A stretch of 64,000 nucleotides of DNA from contig NZ_RQIH01000006.1 of the NCBI RefSeq assembly GCF_003939025.1, positions 124,001 to 188,000 of the forward strand, in the 5' to 3' direction. Shown here piece by piece: positions 17,657 to 26,948 of this stretch. Within the stretch, counting starts at the first letter, position 1, and every line of letters begins with the position of its first letter. The notes beneath the pieces were generated by a model. That model searched no databases, was not told where the DNA came from, and worked only from the letters and a program-made list of their open reading frames with translations. The translations under genes were made by a program, and so were the position numbers. This DNA is from Rhizobium sophoriradicis (GTDB lineage: Bacteria > Pseudomonadota > Alphaproteobacteria > Rhizobiales > Rhizobiaceae).

Positions 17657-19177
17657 ATGGTTGAATCTGAAGCCCAGGGGCGCCTTCCAGGGATCGCTCC
17701 GGTCTCCGTTGTCGACATCGGATCGAATTCCATTCGTCTCGTCGTCTACGAAGGCATGTCCCGCTCGCCGACCATTCTTTTCAACGAAAAGGTCCTCTGC
17801 GGCCTCGGCAAGGGCATAGCCGTCACCGGCAAGATGGATGAAGAGAGCGTCATCAGGGCTCTGGCGGCGCTGCACCGTTTCAAGGCTCTGTCCGACCAGG
17901 CGCGCGCCGCCACCATGTATGTGCTGGCGACGGCCGCCGCCCGCGAGGCGAGCAACGGTCCCGATTTCATCCATCAGGCGGAAACCATCCTCGGCCGTAA
18001 GGTTCGCGTGCTGTCGGGGGAGGAGGAGGCGAAATTCGCCTCGCTCGGCATTATCAGCGGCTTCTTCAATCCCGACGGCATTGCCGGCGATCTCGGCGGC
18101 GGCTCGCTGGAACTGATCGACATCAAGGGCAAGGAGTTCGGCAAGGGCATCACGCTGCCGCTCGGCGGCCTGCGCCTGTCGGAATATGCGGGCGGCTCGC
18201 TTTCCAAGGCCAGAGCCTTCGCCCGCAAGCAGGTGAAGACGGCAAAGCTCTTGTCGAAGGGCGAGGGGCGCACTTTCTACGCCGTTGGCGGCACCTGGCG
18301 AAACATCGCCAAGCTGCATATGGAGATGACACATTATCCGCTGCATATGATGCAGGGTTATGAAGTCTCGCTCGAAGCGATGATGCTGTTCCTCGAACAG
18401 GTGGTGACCGCGCGCGATTCCAAGGAGCCGGCGCTGCAGGCCGTGTCCAAGCACCGCAGGTCGCTGCTGCCCTTCGGCGCCGTCGCCATGAAGGAAGTGC
18501 TGAGCGCCATGAAGCCGTCGATGATTTCCTTTTCGGCGCAAGGTGTGCGCGAGGGCTATCTCTACTCGCTGCTGTCCGAGGGTGAGCGCCGTCTCGATCC
18601 GCTGCTGGCCGCCGCCGGTGAATTGGCGATCCTGCGTGCCCGGTCGCCCGAGCATGCCCGCGAACTGGCGGAATGGACCGGCCGGATGATGCCCTTCTTC
18701 GACGTCCAGGAAACCGAAGAGGAAAGCCGCTATCGCCAGGCCGCCTGTCTGCTCGCCGATATCAGCTGGCGCGCCCACCCTGACTATCGCGGCCTGCAGG
18801 CACTGAACGTCATCGCCCACTCTTCCTTCGTCGGCATCAGCCATCCCGGCCGTGCCTTCATCGCACTGACCAATTATTACCGTTTCGAGGGGCTGCACGA
18901 CGACGGCGCCACCGGCCCGCTTGCGCAGATCGCCACGCCACCCTTCATCGAGCGCGCCAAGCTGCTCGGCGGCATGCTCCGCGTCGTCTACCTCTTCTCG
19001 GCCTCGATGCCGGGCATCGTCAAGAACCTGACCTTCCGCAGATCATCGAACCCGGACTTCGACCTCGAATTCGTCGTTCCCTCCGAATATCGCGATTTCG
19101 CCGGCGAACGCCTGGACGGCCGCCTGCAGCAGCTGTCGCGGCTAACGAATAAGAGGCTGGCGTTTCGGTTCGAATAG
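17657..19177 (+). CDS. ppx: Exopolyphosphatase (Ppx/GppA family)
   Basis: Hydrolyses terminal phosphate from polyphosphate or pppGpp. The 506-aa protein has the ASKHA ATPase fold, with the phosphate 1 loop VVDIGSNSIRLVVYE near residue 15 and the phosphate 2 loop GDLGGGSLELI near 145. A helical C-terminal domain follows. It is 12 bp downstream of ppk and thus in the same operon, where the balance of the two enzymes would set cellular polyphosphate. Confidence 0.94.
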   Translation: MVESEAQGRLPGIAPVSVVDIGSNSIRLVVYEGMSRSPTILFNEKVLCGLGKGIAVTGKMDEESVIRALAALHRFKALSDQARAATMYVLATAAAREASNGPDFIHQAETILGRKVRVLSGEEEAKFASLGIISGFFNPDGIAGDLGGGSLELIDIKGKEFGKGITLPLGGLRLSEYAGGSLSKARAFARKQVKTAKLLSKGEGRTFYAVGGTWRNIAKLHMEMTHYPLHMMQGYEVSLEAMMLFLEQVVTARDSKEPALQAVSKHRRSLLPFGAVAMKEVLSAMKPSMISFSAQGVREGYLYSLLSEGERRLDPLLAAAGELAILRARSPEHARELAEWTGRMMPFFDVQETEEESRYRQAACLLADISWRAHPDYRGLQALNVIAHSSFVGISHPGRAFIALTNYYRFEGLHDDGATGPLAQIATPPFIERAKLLGGMLRVVYLFSASMPGIVKNLTFRRSSNPDFDLEFVVPSEYRDFAGERLDGRLQQLSRLTNKRLAFRFE

Positions 19178-19223
19178 GGCAGAGATTTTTAAGGGCCGTT
19201 GTTGACGGCGCCATCCCTCCACT

Positions 19224-19363
19224 CTCCCTCATTCCTGTGCTCGTCACAGGAATCCAGCCACCGCGCGTCCGCGCGGTGAATGACTCACTTGCTTTTAAAG
19301 ATTCTCCCGCGCTCAAGGACTTGAGCGCACTGGATTCCTGTGACGAGCACAGGAATGAGGGAG
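19224..19363. repeat. Dispersed inverted-repeat element, copy 2 (ppx / phytase-like gap)
   Basis: Perfect 34-base inverted arms at 19224-19257 and 19330-19363, with the same two internal hairpins as copy 1 at 579-721: CACCGCGCG/CGCGCGGTG and GCGCTCAAG-GA-CTTGAGCGC. Differences from copy 1 occur in pairs that keep base pairing. It lies between convergent genes, where it could serve as a bidirectional transcription stop. Confidence 0.93.
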
Positions 19364-19434
19364 GAAGTGGGTGCGTAAACCAAAGAAAAAGGCGGCACTT
19401 CCGCACCGCCCCTCCATCTCACATCAAACCCGAA

Positions 19435-20793
19435 TTACTTCGCGTTCAAAAACTCACCAACCTCAAGCAGGCTGAACTCGTTATTATCCGCCTTGTCGAC
19501 GGCGCGGCCGGCCGAGAAGGGCAGGTTGTTGTCGTTGCCGATGATGATGTGGGTGGCGTCGACGCGATCGACGTTTTCGATCGTCACGAACGGCATGTCG
19601 TAGACGCCGTCCTTGGCTCCGGCCTTCTTCTTGTTGTCGGGGTCCTGGATGTTCAAGAGGTCGATATAGCCGATCTTGCGGACGGCCTTGCCGGCATTGG
19701 CGTCGTTGAACTCGATCTTGTAGACGCGCTTCAGTTCAGTCGGCGCCTCGAAGCAATCCGGCTTCGGCTGCTTCGGATCGGCGCAGGCCTTGTCCTTGGT
19801 GCCGGCGCCGCTGTCGCGCTCGATGACGAGAGCGGTCGTATCGTCGAGCATGTTGAAATCGCCGATCGACACGCCCTTGTCATCGAACGGATAGAGCCAG
19901 CTGCGGCCGGTCCACTTCTTGGCGGCGGCGTCGAATTCGATGATGCGGATGGCGGTGTGGCCGTCGGCCGTTTCCATCGTGCCGTCATCCTTGTAGATGG
20001 CGCCTTCGAGCAGGCCGTAGAGCTTGGCGCCGTCCTTCGACATGGCGAGGCCTTCGAAGCCGCCGGAACGCTTCAGGTTGAAGACCGGCATCTTCGCGGC
20101 CGGATTGCCCGGCAGCTGGATCAGCGGATTGTCGGGCGACAGCACCGGCTTGCCGTCGAGCGTGGTGGCAATCACATCTGTCAGGCGGCCCGCGGTGTCG
20201 AATTTCAGGATATAGGGGCCGAACTCGTCGCCGAGCCAGAAACCATCGGCAACCGGCTGGATCGATTCGATGTCGAAGTCGGCCCCGGTGAGGTAGCGCG
20301 TGTCGGTGCCTTCGAGCACGATCGGGAACGGAGCGATCTTGTTCGGGTCGGAGAGGAAGAGGTTGTTGACGACTTCAGCCTTGTTGGCGGCCCAGTCGAA
20401 CTTCATCTGATGCAGGAACAGCATGGAGTCGGAGGAATTGGCCTTGGAACCGAAGCCATTATCGGAGAGCGTCCAGAACGTGCCGTCGGCCATCGTCTTG
20501 ATGCCCGAGAAACCCTGGATCGGCTGGCCGTCGAACGGAAGCTTCAGGTCGGTCACACGTGCACCGTCCTTGCCGGGAACGGTGCCGAGCGCTTCGGTGC
20601 GCTTGCGGTCTTGCGTCGTGAACTTGCCGGAATGCTTGAGGAATTCGGGGGCATTGGCCGGGGCCGCAACCATGGTGTTGGCAGGCAGGATCGCCTGGCC
20701 GGCGAGCTTGGCCGGGAATTGCTGCTGGTCGGCCGAAACGGGGCCGGCAATCAGGATGAAAAGCGATACGGAAGCAAAAAGGACGTTCTTCAT
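19435..20793 (-). CDS. Exported esterase-like activity of phytase family protein
   Basis: A 452-aa protein with a Sec signal peptide (residues 1-22, ending PVSA). A beta-propeller-like domain follows with the family landmarks PIQGFSGIKTMADGTFWTLSDNGFG, GFWLGDEFGPYILKFD and KSGGFEGLA-type segments. The family (esterase-like activity of phytase) is periplasmic. A role in phosphate-ester hydrolysis is possible but not established. It is a single gene, convergent with ppx across the repeat element. Confidence 0.85.
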   Translation of the reverse strand: MKNVLFASVSLFILIAGPVSADQQQFPAKLAGQAILPANTMVAAPANAPEFLKHSGKFTTQDRKRTEALGTVPGKDGARVTDLKLPFDGQPIQGFSGIKTMADGTFWTLSDNGFGSKANSSDSMLFLHQMKFDWAANKAEVVNNLFLSDPNKIAPFPIVLEGTDTRYLTGADFDIESIQPVADGFWLGDEFGPYILKFDTAGRLTDVIATTLDGKPVLSPDNPLIQLPGNPAAKMPVFNLKRSGGFEGLAMSKDGAKLYGLLEGAIYKDDGTMETADGHTAIRIIEFDAAAKKWTGRSWLYPFDDKGVSIGDFNMLDDTTALVIERDSGAGTKDKACADPKQPKPDCFEAPTELKRVYKIEFNDANAGKAVRKIGYIDLLNIQDPDNKKKAGAKDGVYDMPFVTIENVDRVDATHIIIGNDNNLPFSAGRAVDKADNNEFSLLEVGEFLNAK

Positions 20794-20900
20794 AATATCC
20801 CCATGGAACGGATGCGAATGGCTTTCCGCTTAGCAGGGCTTCCGTGTCAGCGAATTGACGGTTGGGTGAAGCTTTGGTGACGGGTGATAAAAGCGCTTGC

Positions 20901-22022
20901 TCAGCCGTGCAGAACGACTGCGGGCGTGTTCAGAACGGTCACCGCACGCGAGGAAAGCGCCATGACGCCGAGCGCCTGGCCGCGTCCCTTGACGGCATGG
21001 ATGCCGAGATCGTCGCAGGAGATGTCGTCGGGAAAGGTCAAGCGCCGGGCAAGCTCCGCGGAGATCAGCACCTGTCGGTTCAGACTGCGGCAGAGCGTCT
21101 CCAGCCGCGCGGTCGTATTCACCGTATCGCCGAAATAGCTGATCTTGTGGTGATCGACGCCGACTTCCGCGGTGATGATCTCGCCGCCATGAAGGGCGGC
21201 GCGAAGCTTCGGTACCTGTCCGTAATTTTTCCGCCAGCCGGCGGCATTGGCTTCGATATCGGCGATGATATCGAAGATGCAGCGCACGCAGCGCGCATCC
21301 TTGACGCCACGGGCAAGCGGCCACGTAATGATCGCCGCATCGCCGACATAGTCGTTGATCATGCCCTTGTGGCGCCGGACCGGCTCGGCGAAAGTCGCAA
21401 ACAGCGAGCTCAGCAGCTGCTGTGCCCGGAGGTCGCCGTGCTTTTCGGCAAAAGCTGTCGAATCGACGAGATCGATGAACAGGAAGACACGCTCTTCCTT
21501 GACTGGATTGCGATAGCGGCTGATGAGCATGCTGACGAATACTTCGCGGCCGAGCAGTTCGCGCACGCGAAGGATGAAGATCAGTGCCGAGCAGACGGCA
21601 AGCGCATAGAGGAAGACGTCGAAGGGCATGATGACGAGATCGAGGAGCGACGACGGCTTCAGCACGCCGAAGGCCCGAAGGAGCAGGCCGGCGCAGGCAA
21701 AGCCGATGCTCATCAGGATCTCGTAGATCACCAGCTCAGTGATGATGAAGATGAAGGTCGGCAGCTTCTGGATGCGCCGGTAGAGCCCCCGGAACAGCAC
21801 CTTGCGCTCGAAGGCGATGATCGGCATGCCGATGAAAAGCGCGAAGATCGCGCCGATGACCGGCGTCTGGTCGGAGTAGAACATCGAATCATAGACGACG
21901 CCGCTCGCCGCCAGGACGAGGACGATCAGGATCCAGTTCTGCGTCGGAGATATTTCCCGCATGCCGCCCCTTCGCTTCGCAGTTTCGCCCGGCCATTGTT
22001 TCAGCTGGGAAAACAGCGTCAA
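20901..22022 (-). CDS. Class III adenylate cyclase with N-terminal membrane domain
   Basis: A 373-aa protein with about five transmembrane helices in residues 25-170 and a C-terminal class III cyclase domain. FLFIDLVDST carries the first metal-binding Asp and NDYVGDAAIITW the second. YFGDTVNTTARLE has the transition-state Asn and Arg (N-x3-R). All the key catalytic residues are therefore in place and activity making cAMP is expected. Rhizobia encode many such paralogues and the input signal is unknown. It starts 18 bp from the rnd stop, so the two may share a transcript. Confidence 0.9.
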   Translation of the reverse strand: MTLFSQLKQWPGETAKRRGGMREISPTQNWILIVLVLAASGVVYDSMFYSDQTPVIGAIFALFIGMPIIAFERKVLFRGLYRRIQKLPTFIFIITELVIYEILMSIGFACAGLLLRAFGVLKPSSLLDLVIMPFDVFLYALAVCSALIFILRVRELLGREVFVSMLISRYRNPVKEERVFLFIDLVDSTAFAEKHGDLRAQQLLSSLFATFAEPVRRHKGMINDYVGDAAIITWPLARGVKDARCVRCIFDIIADIEANAAGWRKNYGQVPKLRAALHGGEIITAEVGVDHHKISYFGDTVNTTARLETLCRSLNRQVLISAELARRLTFPDDISCDDLGIHAVKGRGQALGVMALSSRAVTVLNTPAVVLHG

Positions 22023-22039
22023 GCGAATTCGATTTGGTG

Positions 22040-23185
22040 TCAGAGCGCGACGGTTTCAACCTTCCGGCCGGCGAATCGCAGTCCGATCTGGCCCTGGATC
22101 AGCTGCAGCGCCGGCTCGCCGAAAAGATCGCGCCGCCAGCCGTGCAGGGCCGCGACGTCGGCCTTCTCGCCATCGGCGGCGATCTTGTCGAGATCCTCGC
22201 TGTTGGCGATCACCTTCGGCGCTACGCCGTGTTTTTCCGAGATCAGCTTCAACAGCACCTTCAGGAGTTCGACGGCGGCAGCGGCCCCTTCAGGGGCCTG
22301 CGCCTGCCGCGGCGCATGTGGCATCTCCGCCTTCGGAAGCGCGAGCGCCGCGTTGACGGCCTCGATGACGGCGGCGCCGGAGGTCGAGCGCTCCCAGCCC
22401 TTCGGAATGGTGCGCAACCGGCCGAGCGCTTCTGTATCCTTGGGCTGCTGCTGGGCGATCTCGTAGATCGCATCGTCCTTCAAGACGCGCGAACGCGGCA
22501 CGTTGCGCGCCCGTGCCTCGCGCTCGCGCCAGGCGGCGACATATTTCAGGATCGCCAGCTCCTGCGGCTTGCGCAATCGCATCTTCAGCCGCTGCCAGGC
22601 GTCATCAGGATGCATGTCGTAGGTTTCGCGGGCCTCGAGAACGTCCATTTCCTCGCGAAGCCACGACGTGCGGCCTTCGCGGTCGAGCTGTGAACTCAGC
22701 GACAGATAGACGTCGCGCAGATGCGTGACGTCGGCCAGCGCATATTCCAGCTGCTTGTCGGAAAGCGGCCGGCGGCTCCAGTCGGTGAAGCGCGACGACT
22801 TGTCGATATGGACGTTCTTGATGCGACTGACCAGCTGATCATAGGAGACGCTGTCGCCGAAACCGCAGACCATCGCGGCGACCTGCGTGTCGAAGATCGG
22901 ATGCGGAATGAGATTGCCGCGATTGAAGATGATTTCGATGTCCTGGCGTGCGGCATGAAAGACTTTCAGCACCTTGGTGTCGGCCATCAACTCGAAGAAG
23001 GGGGCGAGGTCGATGCCCTTGGCCAGCGGATCGACGAGAACCTCTAATGTCGGGCTTGCCATCTGGATCAGGCAGAGCTCCGGCCAGAAGGTCGTCTCAC
23101 GCAGGAATTCGGTGTCGATGGTAATGAAGTCGGACTTGGCCAGCTCTTTGCAGGCGGCCGCCAAATCGGCGGTGGTTTCGATCAT
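22040..23185 (-). CDS. rnd: Ribonuclease D
   Basis: 3'-5' exoribonuclease for tRNA 3'-end trimming. The 381-aa protein shows the DEDDy exonuclease motifs: FITIDTEFLRE (Asp, Glu), VFHAARQDIEI (Asp), and YALADVTHLRDVY (Tyr-x3-Asp). HRDC-type helical domains follow. Its ATG is at 23185. Confidence 0.95.
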   Translation of the reverse strand: MIETTADLAAACKELAKSDFITIDTEFLRETTFWPELCLIQMASPTLEVLVDPLAKGIDLAPFFELMADTKVLKVFHAARQDIEIIFNRGNLIPHPIFDTQVAAMVCGFGDSVSYDQLVSRIKNVHIDKSSRFTDWSRRPLSDKQLEYALADVTHLRDVYLSLSSQLDREGRTSWLREEMDVLEARETYDMHPDDAWQRLKMRLRKPQELAILKYVAAWREREARARNVPRSRVLKDDAIYEIAQQQPKDTEALGRLRTIPKGWERSTSGAAVIEAVNAALALPKAEMPHAPRQAQAPEGAAAAVELLKVLLKLISEKHGVAPKVIANSEDLDKIAADGEKADVAALHGWRRDLFGEPALQLIQGQIGLRFAGRKVETVAL

Positions 23186-23315
23186 ATCAATTCATTCGCA
23201 AGGAAAAGGTCGGTTGAACCTTCCTTCTCCTTTCGCTTCGATATGTCAATACAACAGCATAAGCTTCGCGCATTGCTGGCGAAGAATCACGTCCAAACTG
23301 AGGCAAGCAAATGCT

Positions 23316-24707
23316 TCAGCTCACTCTGACATAGCTGGTCATGCCGGTCTTCTGATGTTCGATGATGTGGCAATGCAGCACCCAGTCGCCGGGATTGTCG
23401 GCGACGAGGGCCAATTGCACCTTCTCGTCCGGCTGGACGAGGTAGGTGTCGGAGATGAGCGGCATCACCTCCCGCGTCGAGGACGAGATAACCGTGAAGC
23501 TCATGCCGTGCAGATGGATCGGATGGGCGTGCGGCGTTGTGTTCTCCAGATTGAAGACATAGCTCTTGCCGAGCTTCAGTTCCGCCAGCGGCGCCGTCGG
23601 ATTCGGGGTATCGCCCGGCCAGGGCACCTTGTTGATCGCCCAGAAGCTGTAGCCGAGCGTGCCGCAGATACTCTCGACGGCGGCATTTTCCGCGGTGGCG
23701 CTCAACACCAGCGGAATCTGTTCGGCAGCGGAAAGATCGGCCTTAGGAACGGGGTTTTCGGCAAGCGGGCCGAGATCGCCGATATTGCGTTTCAACGACG
23801 GTCCAACGGCGCGCAGGCTGGCAATCGTCTTCGGCGTCGTGCCGCGGATATCCTCGAGCGTCGCGACGGCACCTTCGCCGTCCGGCATGCGCACGGCAAG
23901 ATCGAGCCGCTGTCCGGGCCCGAGCTGTAGCAAGTCGAGGGGAAAGCGTTTCGGCACCGGATTGCCGTCGATGGCGATGACGGTCGCATCGGCGCCCCCC
24001 ATCGTCAGCGAGAAAATGCGCGTCACGTCGGTGATGGCGATGCGCAGCCGCACCAGTCCCCCGGCCGGCGCGTCATATTGCGGTTCCTGATGCCAATTGG
24101 CAGTGCGCACCGTGCCGTATGTGCCGCTCTTGGCGGCATCGCGCGGCCGAAAGGGGGCGATGAACTGCCCGTCTCCGCCAAGCCGCCAGTCGCGCAGGTT
24201 CAGCAGTACCTCGGCATCGAAATCGGGATCGGCCGGGTCCTCGACCACGAGCATGCCGGTCATGCCGTGTCCCATCTGCGTCAGCGTGTTGCAATGCGGG
24301 TGATACCAGAAAGTGCCGGCATCGGGTGGCGTGAAAGCATAGTCGAAGCTGTCGCCGGTGTAGATATAGGGCTGCGTTACGAAGGGCACGCCGTCCATGC
24401 GGTTGTCGATGCGCAGCCCATGCCAGTGGATCGTCGTCGGCTCGTCCAGCTGGTTGTTCAGCCGTGCCGCGTAGGGCTGCCCTTTCGTCATCCTCAGAAC
24501 CGGCGGCATGCCGTCATGGCCCCAGCTCATGACATCCCGGGTCGGCCCTTTCTCGGTCAGCATGGCCTCGGTCTTCACAGCCGTCAGCAGCTGCGGCTCC
24601 GGTGCTGCCGCGGCAGGTCCGAATTTGCCGGCAATGCCCATGCCGACTCCGTAGGCGCCCGCGACAGCGGAGGCCTTGAGAAGGTTGCGGCGGGTCAGGA
24701 AAGGCAT
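23316..24707 (-). CDS. Tat-exported multicopper oxidase
   Basis: About 463 aa. A twin-arginine signal is at the N-terminus (LTRRNLLKASAVAG, then an Ala-rich stretch to about residue 33). All four copper-binding clusters are visible: TIHWHGLR (about 92), FWYHPHCN (about 134), HAHPIHLHG (about 397) and HCHIIEHQKTGM (about 447), the last with the axial Met of type 1 copper. It is probably a periplasmic laccase/CueO-like enzyme. No methionine-rich loop of CueO type is evident. The start is uncertain: an AAGGAGGT lies 23 bases before the ATG but only 11-12 bases before a GTG at 24719, which would add four residues (VEPR). Confidence 0.92.
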   Translation of the reverse strand: MPFLTRRNLLKASAVAGAYGVGMGIAGKFGPAAAAPEPQLLTAVKTEAMLTEKGPTRDVMSWGHDGMPPVLRMTKGQPYAARLNNQLDEPTTIHWHGLRIDNRMDGVPFVTQPYIYTGDSFDYAFTPPDAGTFWYHPHCNTLTQMGHGMTGMLVVEDPADPDFDAEVLLNLRDWRLGGDGQFIAPFRPRDAAKSGTYGTVRTANWHQEPQYDAPAGGLVRLRIAITDVTRIFSLTMGGADATVIAIDGNPVPKRFPLDLLQLGPGQRLDLAVRMPDGEGAVATLEDIRGTTPKTIASLRAVGPSLKRNIGDLGPLAENPVPKADLSAAEQIPLVLSATAENAAVESICGTLGYSFWAINKVPWPGDTPNPTAPLAELKLGKSYVFNLENTTPHAHPIHLHGMSFTVISSSTREVMPLISDTYLVQPDEKVQLALVADNPGDWVLHCHIIEHQKTGMTSYVRVS

Positions 24708-24960
24708 GCGTGGCTCCACGATGAGAATGCACCTCCTTTTAAAGTTGACCGCCACCTTCATCAATACGGCAAGCGCAGCCAAACTGCCGCAGCTACGGGC
24801 CGCGGCTTCGCCATAAACGCGTGCCAATCGCGTGGCGAGCACGCGCCAAGCCTTGACAAATCGGAGCGTCCATGCGCTTTTCCGCCCGATTTTCTTGTCG
24901 GCGCTTGAGGGCGTTTGAACCCTTGCTGCCGTCTTAAGCCACATGCCAGGAATTGAGATC

Positions 24961-26751
24961 ATGCATCGCTATCGCAGCCACACATGCGCCGCCCTCCGCA
25001 AGACGGATGTCGGCTCGACCGTCCGTATCTCCGGCTGGGTCCATCGCGTTCGCGACCATGGCGGCGTTCTGTTCATCGACCTTCGCGATCATTACGGCAT
25101 CACCCAGGTCGTCGCCGATCCCGACAGCCCGGCCTTCAAGCTGGCCGAGACCGTGCGTGGCGAATGGGTCATCCGCATCGACGGCCTCGTCAAGGCCCGC
25201 ACCGAAGACACCGTCAACAAGACAATGGCGACCGGCGAGATCGAGCTCTACGCGCAGGAGATCGAGGTACTGTCCGCCGCCAAGGAATTGCCGCTGCCGG
25301 TTTTTGGCGAGCCTGATTACCCTGAAGACGTCCGCCTCAAATACCGCTTCCTCGATCTTCGCCGCGAAACGCTGCACCGGAACATCGTCAAGCGCACCCT
25401 GGTCATCTCGGCGATGCGCCGCGAAATGGGCGCTGTCGGCTTCACCGAATATACGACGCCGATCCTGACGGCCTCCTCGCCGGAAGGCGCGCGCGACTTC
25501 CTCGTTCCCTCGCGCATCCATCCCGGCACTTTCTACGCGCTGCCGCAAGCGCCGCAGCAGTACAAGCAGCTGCTGATGGTTGCCGGCTTCGACCGCTACT
25601 TCCAGATCGCGCCGTGCTTCCGCGACGAGGACCCGCGCGCCGACCGCCTGCCAGGCGAATTCTACCAGCTCGACCTCGAAATGAGTTTCGTCACCCAGGA
25701 AGATGTCTGGAACACCATGGGTCCGCTGATGACCCAGATTTTTGAGGAGTTCGCCGAAGGCAAGCCGGTCACCAAGGAATGGCCGCGCATCCCCTATGAC
25801 GAGGCGATCCGCAAATATGGTACAGACAAGCCGGATCTGCGCAACCCGATCGTCATGGAAGCGGTAACCGACCATTTCGCCGGCTCCGGCTTCAAGGTCT
25901 TCGCCGGCATGATCGCTTCCAACCCGAAGGTTCAGATCTGGGCGATCCCGGCAAAGACCGGCGGCTCGCGCGCCTTCTGCGACCGGATGAACGCCTGGGC
26001 GCAGAGCCAGGGCCAGCCCGGCCTCGGCTATATCTTCTGGCGCAGCGAGAACGACAAGCTCGAAGGTGCGGGACCGCTCGCCAAGAACATCGGCGAGGAG
26101 CGCACCGAAGCGATCCGCACCCAGCTCGGCCTCGGCGATGGCGACGCCTGCTTCTTCGTCGCCGGCGAGCCGGAAAAATTCTACAAGTTTGCCGGCGAAG
26201 CGCGCACCAAGGCCGGCGAGGAACTGAACCTCGTCGACCGCGACCGCTTCGAACTCTGCTGGATCGTCGACTTCCCCTTCTTCGAATGGAACGACGAGGA
26301 GAAGAAGGTCGATTTCGCCCACAACCCGTTCTCGATGCCGCAGGGTGGCCTCGATGCGCTGCAGAACCAGGATCCGCTGACGATCAAGGCCTTCCAGTAC
26401 GATGCCGTCTGCAACGGCTTCGAAATCGCCTCGGGCTCGATCCGCAACCAGTCGCCGGAAACCATGGTCGCCGCCTTCGAGAAGGTCGGCCTCAGCCAGC
26501 AGGACGTCGAGGATCGTTTCGGCGGTCTCTACCGCGCCTTCCAGTACGGCGCCCCGCCGCATGGCGGTGCGGCTTTCGGCATCGACCGCATCGTCATGCT
26601 GCTCGTCGGCGCCAAGAACCTGCGTGAGATCTCGCTGTTCCCGATGAACCAGCAGGCCCAGGACCTGCTGATGGGCGCGCCGACCCCGGCAACCCCGACG
26701 CAGCTGCGCGAGCTCTCGATCCGGCCCATCCCGCCGGTCAAGAAGGACTGA
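24961..26751 (+). CDS. aspS: Aspartate--tRNA(Asp/Asn) ligase
   Basis: Class IIb aminoacyl-tRNA synthetase of about 596 aa. The N-terminal OB-fold anticodon-binding domain ([19 protein letters not shown]) precedes motif 2 ([10 protein letters not shown], then GEFYQLD), a GAD insertion domain, and motif 3 ([18 protein letters not shown]). The start at 24961 follows an AGGA; an in-frame ATG six codons earlier is less likely. Alphaproteobacteria generally use a non-discriminating AspRS with GatCAB for Asn-tRNA, which is inference here. Confidence 0.96.
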   Translation: MHRYRSHTCAALRKTDVGSTVRISGWVHRVRDHGGVLFIDLRDHYGITQVVADPDSPAFKLAETVRGEWVIRIDGLVKARTEDTVNKTMATGEIELYAQEIEVLSAAKELPLPVFGEPDYPEDVRLKYRFLDLRRETLHRNIVKRTLVISAMRREMGAVGFTEYTTPILTASSPEGARDFLVPSRIHPGTFYALPQAPQQYKQLLMVAGFDRYFQIAPCFRDEDPRADRLPGEFYQLDLEMSFVTQEDVWNTMGPLMTQIFEEFAEGKPVTKEWPRIPYDEAIRKYGTDKPDLRNPIVMEAVTDHFAGSGFKVFAGMIASNPKVQIWAIPAKTGGSRAFCDRMNAWAQSQGQPGLGYIFWRSENDKLEGAGPLAKNIGEERTEAIRTQLGLGDGDACFFVAGEPEKFYKFAGEARTKAGEELNLVDRDRFELCWIVDFPFFEWNDEEKKVDFAHNPFSMPQGGLDALQNQDPLTIKAFQYDAVCNGFEIASGSIRNQSPETMVAAFEKVGLSQQDVEDRFGGLYRAFQYGAPPHGGAAFGIDRIVMLLVGAKNLREISLFPMNQQAQDLLMGAPTPATPTQLRELSIRPIPPVKKD

Positions 26752-26827
26752 TATAACAGGCTGCAAAGCGCCGACCGGCCTCCTTACGGTACGGCACCAC
26801 GCGCTACAAGATGAACTTCCGTGGCCA

Positions 26828-26869
26828 GCCTCGTCCTTCGAGGCCCTGCGGGGCACCTCAGGACGAGGC
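26828..26869. repeat. Small palindromic repeat downstream of aspS
   Basis: GCCTCGTCC at 26828-26836 pairs with GGACGAGGC at 26861-26869, with an inner GCCC-TGCG-GGGC stem. The sequence is of a type scattered through Rhizobiales intergenic regions. It lies between aspS and its terminator, so it would be in the 3' untranslated region. Confidence 0.65.
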
Positions 26870-26895
26870 CGGAGAGAGGTCGCCTTCAAAAAGAT

Positions 26896-26929
26896 AAAAG
26901 GCTCGGCGGAGTGGTCCGCCGAGCCTTTT
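26896..26929. terminator. Bidirectional terminator between aspS and the exported protein gene
   Basis: Fifteen-base perfect arms (AAAAGGCTCGGCGGA and its complement) around a 4-base loop, giving a T-tract in either direction. It serves aspS on the plus strand and the convergent gene at 26949-28136 on the minus strand. Confidence 0.95.
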
Positions 26930-26948
26930 CGTGTTCAGATCAAAGCGA

